This document shows, one piece after another, positions 32,985 to 37,655 of a DNA stretch of 37,655 nucleotides. This DNA is from Candidatus Acidianus copahuensis (GTDB taxonomy: Archaea > Thermoproteota > Thermoprotei_A > Sulfolobales > Sulfolobaceae). The position numbers and the translations under genes were made by a program. The stretch is from positions 1-37,655 of the forward strand of contig NZ_JFZT01000014.1 of the NCBI RefSeq assembly GCF_000632495.1. Reading direction: 5' to 3'. The first letter of the stretch is position 1; each line of letters starts with the position of its first letter. The notes under the pieces are model-generated. The model saw only the letters and a program-made list of their open reading frames with translations, searched no databases and was not told the DNA's origin.

Positions 32985-33331
32985 TATATCACCCCACATT
33001 ATCTCATTAGTACTATGTTATTAAATGAGACGAAAGTTTTGATCCCAAACTTAATTAAAGAACTGGAAATTTATATTTAGAAATATACTAATATCTTTAA
33101 GTTGTTAAATATTAAGACATTTTGATCTAGGTTAATAACATACAGTAACTATATATTTGCATTTCAAAATTAATGTTATAAGATATTCTTAGTCTTGATA
33201 ATAACTTGAACTTTACCGCTTTGAAAATGGCTTATGAATTAGGATGTCGTGCATCTGTATAAATTAAATACAGAATCCTTTGAAGAGATTCACGATCAAA
33301 ATTAATAAAAACTTTTGATATTCATGAATTT
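32985..33331. other. Divergent promoter region with an operator-like dyad
   Basis: It holds GGGGTGAT (32988-32995, minus strand) for the peptide ORF, a TATA-like TTTAATAA (minus strand, about 33020-33027), and a dyad AAGTTT/AAACTT at 33034-33052. Around 33203-33262 the plus strand reads FTALKMAYELGCRASV, resembling part of an HTH-10 domain, possibly a tiny regulator remnant. No other gene seen. Confidence 0.4.
33034..33052. promoter_or_regulatory. Dyad AAGTTT-N7-AAACTT, candidate operator
   Basis: AAGTTTTGATCCCAAACTT forms a 6-bp dyad 50-68 bases upstream of the peptide ATG, close to its predicted TATA element. PadR regulators bind dyads of this sort, and a PadR-type gene lies in the divergent operon. 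The link is inference. Confidence 0.4.
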
Positions 33332-33823
33332 ATGGAAGATCTGAGTGAGGTTATTGAGGTTGTCAAAGCTAGACTTAATCACCGCTTATACTTGTACCTT
33401 TCGATGATTTCAGTTGCTTTTGTAATTAATTCAATACTTCAGACTATGGTAATTAGGGTACCTGTTATCTCGTTTTATTCTAATTTGGTATTAGTCACGT
33501 TATTCGGTTACATAATAAGGAAATATAATCTCTATTATAAGAGACTGTGGGATTTTCTTGGAAAAAACGTCAGCTCAGACCGTGACTATAGGAGATTTAT
33601 GACTTTATCTATCGTGTCAGTTATTCTTCTTATATTCAAGTTAATTATAACACCAGCTATTTTTCCAATATATCAGTTGATAGCTGAGGTATTAGCTGAG
33701 TTAATAGCGTTATTAATTATAATATTTTTCCTAATAAGATTCTATAAGTATGTAACTGACAGAAAAATCAAGATCTTGCTATACGTAATAATAGTTTTAC
33801 TTGCACTTTTAGGTGACCTCTAA
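33332..33823 (+). CDS. Membrane protein coupled to a PadR-type regulator
   Basis: 163 residues with four to five membrane helices (YLSMISVAFVINSILQTMVI, VISFYSNLVLVTLFGYII, FMTLSIVSVILLIFKLII, LIAEVLAELIALLIIIFFLI, ILLYVIIVLLALLG) and a short charged N-terminus. No family recognised. Its stop overlaps the regulator start as TAATG. AATAAAAAC near 33303-33311 could be the TATA region for a leaderless ATG at 33332. Could sense membrane stress or be part of export/immunity. Confidence 0.6.
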   Translation: MEDLSEVIEVVKARLNHRLYLYLSMISVAFVINSILQTMVIRVPVISFYSNLVLVTLFGYIIRKYNLYYKRLWDFLGKNVSSDRDYRRFMTLSIVSVILLIFKLIITPAIFPIYQLIAEVLAELIALLIIIFFLIRFYKYVTDRKIKILLYVIIVLLALLGDL

Positions 33824-34110
33824 TGACTAGCAATAACTCGATGAAGGTAAAGATCTTTGTGCTCGTCATATTATACGTCTACGGCGAAATAGGCTTCTCA
33901 GAACTATATGACATCATTAAGGAAAAGACTGACATCACTAAAGGTGGTCTTTATCACCACCTCGAGCAGATGAGTAAGGAAGGACTAATATCTTGTAGGA
34001 AAGCTGTTTTCTTTTCGGAGGGGCATAAGAGGAAGTGTAAGCTCACTGAAAAAGGATTAAAAGAACTACAAGAAATAAAGAAAATGGTAGATAAATTAGA
34101 TAAGTCGTAG
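33823..34110 (+). CDS. PadR-family-like winged-helix transcription regulator
   Basis: 95 residues: GEIGFSELYDIIKEKTDI, then TKGGLYHHLEQMSKEGLI as recognition helix, and RKCKLTEKGLKELQEIKKMV as wing and dimerisation helix. This is the PadR/winged-helix pattern. It is translationally coupled to the membrane protein. PadR-type repressors often control neighbouring ABC exporter genes, which here lie divergently; control of the peptide/ABC operon is a reasonable inference. Confidence 0.8.
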   Translation: MTSNNSMKVKIFVLVILYVYGEIGFSELYDIIKEKTDITKGGLYHHLEQMSKEGLISCRKAVFFSEGHKRKCKLTEKGLKELQEIKKMVDKLDKS

Positions 34111-34197
34111 TACTAGAAATAACAAAGTTTTGTCCATATTATAACTCAAGATTTGTAGACCAAACTTTCATCATTTATTTTAGAAGGATGATCACAT

Positions 34198-34335
34198 ATG
34201 GATTTAAGGAGTGAAATCATGTTGAGGATGATGGGATTTATGAAGTCTATGAGAAGGGAATTATTAAAATGTGCATTAAGCGAAATTGTGATTATCCTTA
34301 ATTGTAGGACTTTTCTATCCATAGTCGATTTCTAA
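34198..34335 (+). CDS. Possible 45-residue protein coupled to the surface protein gene
   Basis: ATG 34198 has a GGATGATC sequence about 5 bases upstream; the product (MDLRSEIMLRMMGFMKSMRR, then ELLKCALSEIVIILNC...) is Met-rich and amphipathic. Its TAA overlaps the next ATG (TAATG at 34333-34337), which argues for real translational coupling. No family recognised. Confidence 0.4.
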   Translation: MDLRSEIMLRMMGFMKSMRRELLKCALSEIVIILNCRTFLSIVDF

Positions 34336-34925
34336 TGAATTTAAAATTGGTTATTGCAATTTTTCTTATTGTTTTTGGGGTGTTAGTATCTTTTTTGCCA
34401 GTAGGAGTATATTATTTTTCTGCGTACATCCACTTTACTCATAATTCATTAGAAAAAGGATCACAATTTGTTTATTCTGTGATCTGCACGCTGACAAATC
34501 ACGTTAAAGTCGGTTATCTTGGATATCATCAATCAATTATTAATATGTCTGTAAATGTTACCCTTTTAGGGCATAACAAGGTTTTGATTCAAGTTTCTTT
34601 CCCACAGTCTTACCTTAATTCTACCTCTAAGTTAGTTCCACCAGAGTATATGAAATATTTTAAACCTTATAGTCAAGTAGTCAATATCTCTTCTCCAGCT
34701 GTACAATATTTCATAATAAACAAAACTGATGGTAAGCCAGATCAATCATTTCCACAATCTCTATTGGGAGAGTACTATATTTTGCCATATAGCCCAAAGG
34801 GGTTTTACGGATATTATGTTGTAGCAGCTTCTGGTAATTATAGCTATTTTTTTGATACTTTCGTAACAGTCCATAATTTCACTTTTTTGAAAGCAATAGA
34901 TCCTCTACTTGTTAAAGGGGTTTGA
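34335..34925 (+). CDS. Membrane-anchored extracellular protein, 3' end altered by IS607
   Basis: 196 residues: an N-terminal signal/anchor helix (LKLVIAIFLIVFGVLVSFLPVGVYYF) followed by an outside domain rich in Asn, Tyr, Ser and Thr with several N-glycosylation sequons (for example NMSVNVT, NISS, NKT, NYS). No family recognised. The frame ends at VKGV-stop (34925), immediately at the IS607 element, so the native C-terminus has probably been replaced. If GG at the two element edges is the insertion site, joining the flanks gives VKGFSETAHNGVI and a stop. Confidence 0.65.
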   Translation: MNLKLVIAIFLIVFGVLVSFLPVGVYYFSAYIHFTHNSLEKGSQFVYSVICTLTNHVKVGYLGYHQSIINMSVNVTLLGHNKVLIQVSFPQSYLNSTSKLVPPEYMKYFKPYSQVVNISSPAVQYFIINKTDGKPDQSFPQSLLGEYYILPYSPKGFYGYYVVAASGNYSYFFDTFVTVHNFTFLKAIDPLLVKGV

Positions 34926-34927
34926 GC

Positions 34928-34957
34928 TTTACGGACATTTATTGTCATGTCCGTAAA
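34928..34957 (-). ncRNA. Right-end hairpin of IS607, candidate omega-RNA 3' part
   Basis: TTTACGGACAT (34928-34938) pairs perfectly with ATGTCCGTAAA (34947-34957) over an 8-base loop. It spans the tnpB stop codon. In TnpB systems the guide RNA is derived from the 3' end of tnpB and the element's right end. The same hairpin, as a 12-bp stem, survives in the decayed copy at 19725-19757, which argues that it matters to the element. RNA function is inferred. Confidence 0.5.
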
Positions 34958-36245
34958 ACCCTTGGGCTTCATCACGTTCTGAGCCGAAGCTCATCATCAC
35001 GATCCGCCCCCTTAGCGGGATAACCCCACCCATAATCCTGAAGACCTTATCAAAGACCCCAGGGATGTGGGGAAACCCGCACATCCTTAGGAGGATATTT
35101 ATACCCGCATTTATCTGCCTATCAATCCTCAACCCACACCTACATATGAAAACTTTACTTGCTCCTAAATTCGGGTCTACCCACCCACATCTGGAGCAAG
35201 ATTTAGAAGTGAGGTATGGGTCTACTTCGATAACAAAAGAGTTATATTCTCCCGCTTTCTCTTTCAACACAGTGTGAAACAAACGCCAAGAAGTCCTAGA
35301 GATCTTCCTAGATAGAGACCTGCTAACATCATTAAACATTTTAACCTTGTTAAGCCTCTCGATCGCTATTATTGAATTTCTATGGTCATTCAGAAACTCG
35401 TGAACCTTCTTATACACGAGATCCTTGACCTTGTTCTTCTCTCTATGGGAATACTTCTCCTTGACTTTCTTCATGTTCTTCTGCTTCTTAGATGAGAGGG
35501 ACTGTATCTTAGCCTTCTTATTACTCATACTCACCTTAAGTGTGAATATATCCTTAATGCTTTCGTGAACCTCCTTACCGTCAACTGTTACCCCATCAAG
35601 TGTGTAAAGGTTTGTGTCAAGACCAATAGCGTAGAGTGGTGTTGTCAACGGTAAATCCTTTTTAAACACCAGTATCACGCTGTCCTCCTTGAGTATTGGT
35701 TCGCTAACTTTCATGTCCTTCTTGTAAAACCAAGATTTTGAGAAGTCAACGTGTAAGTACTCCTTGTTTGCCACTAGCGTTATCCTTATCTTTTCACCAT
35801 CAACCCTCATTAGTGTTGATTTAACCCTAACAAACCTTCTTGTTATCCTAGGCATTCTTATTTTGGCTTTTCCTTTTATTGCCCTCTTCCTCCAGATCTT
35901 CATGATGGAATATGCTGTCCTTATAGCACTATCAACCCAGTGTGAGGCGTACTTATTGTTTATTTCTTCAAGTTTGTCCCTCAGCTTTTTCTTGAACTCC
36001 TTGTCTTTTGGGATGGTTATCTTTACACGTACTCTCTTCTTTCCATTTTTGTTTAATTTTTCTATTCTTGTGTTTTCCCATATCTCTTGTAATGCTTTTC
36101 TTACCAGTGTTAGGTAGAAGTCTATGAATGGTTTGAGTCTTTCATCCTTTAATGGTAGTTTGTATGCTCTGATAATTTCCCTTTTTGGTAACTCGAATAT
36201 TGTAGTCTTGTTATCACTCTTAACTATTGGCAATCTCATCTGCAC
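34929..36245 (-). CDS. tnpB: TnpB RNA-guided nuclease of the IS607 element
   Basis: 438 residues from GTG 36245 (ATG 36239 is an alternative). All three RuvC acids are visible: Asp in YAIGLDTNLYTLDG, Glu in SIIAIERLNKVKMF, and Asp in LRIDRQINAGINIL. A CSRCGW/CRCG zinc ribbon lies between the last two. The N-terminal half is basic and binds nucleic acid. TnpB proteins cut DNA next to a short target motif, guided by RNA from the element's right end, which helps retain the element. Coding overlaps the end of tnpA. It appears intact. Confidence 0.9.
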   Translation of the reverse strand: MQMRLPIVKSDNKTTIFELPKREIIRAYKLPLKDERLKPFIDFYLTLVRKALQEIWENTRIEKLNKNGKKRVRVKITIPKDKEFKKKLRDKLEEINNKYASHWVDSAIRTAYSIMKIWRKRAIKGKAKIRMPRITRRFVRVKSTLMRVDGEKIRITLVANKEYLHVDFSKSWFYKKDMKVSEPILKEDSVILVFKKDLPLTTPLYAIGLDTNLYTLDGVTVDGKEVHESIKDIFTLKVSMSNKKAKIQSLSSKKQKNMKKVKEKYSHREKNKVKDLVYKKVHEFLNDHRNSIIAIERLNKVKMFNDVSRSLSRKISRTSWRLFHTVLKEKAGEYNSFVIEVDPYLTSKSCSRCGWVDPNLGASKVFICRCGLRIDRQINAGINILLRMCGFPHIPGVFDKVFRIMGGVIPLRGRIVMMSFGSERDEAQGFYGHDNKCP

Positions 36246-36819
36246 ACTTCTTCACCTTTTCGTATTTATGACTCCTCATTCCGTAAAGCTTACCTGAGAA
36301 AGAGACCATTATTGATATTAGGTCTTCTATTAACTCTTGTTCTGGGGTCTTGTCCTCATCCTCTAGCACTAAGAGTTCACATCCATGTGTTTTACAGACC
36401 TCTTCTATTATTTCGTTCCCAAATCTTACTAGTCTGTCCTTGTACATTATCACAACTTTTGATACTTCATTATTCAGTATCATTTTTAGTAGCTTCATGA
36501 AGTTTTTTCTCTTCATGTTTAACCCTGAATCTACATCAGTTAATATTATGTACTCTCTTACTCCTAGTTCTTCTGTTTTCTTCTTTAGCGCTTCAATCTG
36601 GTTTTTGAGGTCGTCTTTTTGTGTTTCTGATGATACTCTAGCGTATAATATTACTTCTCTCTTTCTTATCATCCCTACTAATCTCTCAACGTCCTCTTCT
36701 CTAAACCTCATCTGTCCTTTTGGTAGTCTTATCGGTTGTATGAGACCTTGGTCTATATACCTCTGTAATGTCCTATAAGAAATCCCTAGTCTTTCGCATA
36801 CTTCTTTTGGCTTTAGCAC
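36220..36819 (-). CDS. tnpA: IS607-family serine recombinase TnpA
   Basis: 199 residues. A MerR-like helix-turn-helix (LKPKEVCERLGISYRTLQRYIDQGL) comes first, followed by the resolvase catalytic domain: the serine nucleophile in YARVSSETQ, the catalytic arginines in KDRLVRFG, and the helix LEDEDKTPEQELIEDLISIM. GTG 36819 is the start, with TTTATATA about 24-31 bases upstream, so the transcript is leaderless. IS607 TnpA moves the element as a circular intermediate with little target specificity beyond GG. Intact. Confidence 0.9.
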   Translation of the reverse strand: MLKPKEVCERLGISYRTLQRYIDQGLIQPIRLPKGQMRFREEDVERLVGMIRKREVILYARVSSETQKDDLKNQIEALKKKTEELGVREYIILTDVDSGLNMKRKNFMKLLKMILNNEVSKVVIMYKDRLVRFGNEIIEEVCKTHGCELLVLEDEDKTPEQELIEDLISIMVSFSGKLYGMRSHKYEKVKKCADEIANS

Positions 36820-36841
36820 AAATCAATAGTTGTCAATAATT

Positions 36842-36850
36842 GTATATAAA
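36842..36850 (-). promoter_or_regulatory. TATA box of IS607 tnpA
   Basis: TTTATATAC on the minus strand, about 28 bases before GTG 36819. Supports the GTG start and a leaderless mRNA. Confidence 0.55.
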
Positions 36851-37021
36851 TGTCACGGTTTTAGTGAAACTGCTCATAACGGCGTTATATGATTACTTGT
36901 ATTAGTAAGTGTAATAAGATACGTTGAAATACATGGGTTAACGAAGTATGTAAAATTCCTTTAAATCAGTATGCTTAACAGTATTTATTTCTTAAATTCC
37001 GAGAGAAAATGATATCATACG

Positions 37022-37145
37022 TCACCTCTTTAGTATCCTCAATCTAAAATATATTAATAGGAAACCAATCAAGGAGATTCCTAGCGTTATAACCGCGAGT
37101 TCAAAATATGATATTAAATGTAGATCGTAGTAAGATGCGAGAAAC
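37022..37145 (-). pseudogene. C-terminal remnant of a membrane protein cut by a TnpB element
   Basis: The minus strand reads ASYYDLHLISYFELAVITLG, then ISLIGFLLIYFRLRILKR and TGA (37024-37022): a single membrane helix with a basic end, typical of the C-terminus of an anchored surface protein. The frame is broken at 37145 where the TnpB element's right end begins. The rest of the gene may lie beyond the window. Confidence 0.5.
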
Positions 37146-37157
37146 TGACGTCCTCAC

Positions 37158-37171
37158 CGCCCTAAAGGGCG
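37158..37171. repeat. Right-end hairpin of the IS605-type element
   Basis: CGCCCT (37158-37163) and AGGGCG (37166-37171) form a 6-bp stem over a 2-base loop. Such hairpins near the ends are what the Y1 transposase TnpA recognises in IS200/IS605 elements. The equivalent at 20297-20312 has decayed (CGCCCTGAAGGTGA). Confidence 0.55.
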
Positions 37172-37655
37172 ATGGTTCTCTTCAGATGCGGTTCATCGGT
37201 TCCACCACTCTGGGGTCTCACAGACCCCTCATTGTGGTGGCTGTTGGGGTCGCCAGAAATCCCCCTACGCAATAAGTTTAAAACTGCAATAGAATCCCTA
37301 TCAGCTTGAAAACCACACTTCTTACACTTAAAGAGTCTGTGTCCAACCTCAACCATTTCTTCACCGTCGTAAGGGCAATGAGTAGAAGTATAGTGTGGTG
37401 GTACAGTAACCACAGCTATACCGTGCTTAAACCCTTCCCAAGATATCCAAAACTGAAGAGTACGGTAAGCCATGTACTGGAACCTCTCCCTCCAAGACTT
37501 CTTCAGATCAGGCTGTCTCTCGTTCAGTCCGTTTAGATCCTCTAGTATAATTGTGTCCTTACCTAACCGTTTAGCGTAGTTTATAACCCTGATAGCTTCT
37601 TTTCTAGCCCAATCAACAAGATCATCGTGGATATTCTGGTACACAGCGACTATCC
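37162..37655 (-). CDS. tnpB: TnpB, C-terminal half (5' end outside the window)
   Basis: The frame is open to the window edge, so the GTG at 37644 is not necessarily the start. Visible are the RuvC glutamate in IILEDLNGL, the zinc ribbon CPYDGE and CKKCG, and the last RuvC Asp in ADRDSIAVLNLL. The tail after residue 130 is low in conserved features and runs into the right-end hairpin. What is visible is intact. It resembles IS605-type TnpBs rather than the IS607 copy next to it. Confidence 0.85.
   Translation of the reverse strand, partial: IVAVYQNIHDDLVDWARKEAIRVINYAKRLGKDTIILEDLNGLNERQPDLKKSWRERFQYMAYRTLQFWISWEGFKHGIAVVTVPPHYTSTHCPYDGEEMVEVGHRLFKCKKCGFQADRDSIAVLNLLRRGISGDPNSHHNEGSVRPQSGGTDEPHLKRTIAL

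Larger units (their letters stand above)
34922..36860 (-). mobile_element. Complete IS607-family element (serine recombinase tnpA + tnpB)
   Basis: Contains an intact tnpA and tnpB on the minus strand overlapping by about 20-26 bases. The right end carries a hairpin that overlaps the tnpB stop codon. Exact ends are not visible; IS607 elements insert at GG without clear inverted repeats. Its right-end sequence recurs in a decayed copy at 19583-19765, so the family has moved more than once in this genome. Confidence 0.75.
37145..37655 (-). mobile_element. IS605-type TnpB element, right part only
   Basis: The right end begins at CTGACGTCCTCACCGCCCTA and matches the right end of the element at 20284 over some 55 bases (CTGAC, TCCTC, CCGCCCT, CAGA, GCGGTTCAT). 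It continues beyond the window's right edge. Confidence 0.75.

Noticed and set aside
32806..33024. Plus-strand ORF opposite the Cys-rich peptide
   Set aside because: It has no promoter or ribosome binding site, and the opposite strand has a strong ribosome binding site and operon context.

Overview
This window looks like crenarchaeal DNA, most likely from the order Sulfolobales (Saccharolobus/Sulfolobus-like). It is AT-rich. Many genes have a TATA box about 26 bases before the start codon (leaderless transcripts), while genes inside operons often have a GGTGA-type ribosome binding site. It carries Bat-type HTH regulators, a coiled-coil PD-(D/E)XK protein of the Sulfolobales type, VapBC remnants, and IS607-, IS605/TnpB- and IS1-type elements. 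I see no rRNA, tRNA or CRISPR array.

Region 1 (1-10.6 kb) is an aromatic/acyl-CoA catabolic island in decay. Two ferritin-like oxygenase subunits of the phenylacetyl-CoA epoxidase family are divergently transcribed, and a crotonase follows. Next come a lactonase-type metallo-beta-lactamase, a homogentisate dioxygenase, a Bat-type regulator, a luciferase-like flavin oxidoreductase, a cyclase and a fumarylacetoacetate hydrolase. Several are broken. The lactonase is interrupted by a 173-bp internal inversion between 7-bp inverted repeats; flipping it back on paper restores a full reading frame. The homogentisate dioxygenase has a nonsense codon and the regulator a frameshift. From 8.1 to 10.5 kb there are only remnants: a thiolase tail, an acyl-CoA synthetase fragment and a shredded GlcD-like FAD oxidase.

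Region 2 (10.6-17.8 kb) is intact. A minus-strand operon of four genes, each overlapping the next by 4 bases, encodes an SDR, an acyl-CoA synthetase, a thiolase-fold protein lacking all thiolase catalytic residues, and its DUF35 zinc-ribbon/OB partner. Divergent from it are a nucleobase permease and a nucleoside hydrolase (salvage), with a Bat-type regulator converging on them.

Region 3 (17.8-28.9 kb) is mobile-element territory: a DUF3782-like nuclease, an IS607 tnpB remnant inside a 20-bp inverted repeat, an 84-bp MITE-like element, a nonsense-mutated TnpB element next to a truncated uppP, a decayed M48-like protease, a malate dehydrogenase fragment, a PqqD-radical SAM/SPASM-MFS cassette (MFS frameshifted), an IS1 remnant and a broken vapBC pair.

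Region 4 (29-34.2 kb) holds two minus-strand ABC exporter operons. The second is preceded by an unannotated 46-residue peptide with a CCx4CC motif and a chain of overlapping mini-ORFs, and is divergent from a membrane protein/PadR regulator pair. This is the best candidate for an undescribed system. Region 5 (34.2-37.7 kb) has a surface protein cut by a complete IS607 element (serine recombinase plus intact TnpB) and the end of another TnpB element running off the window.
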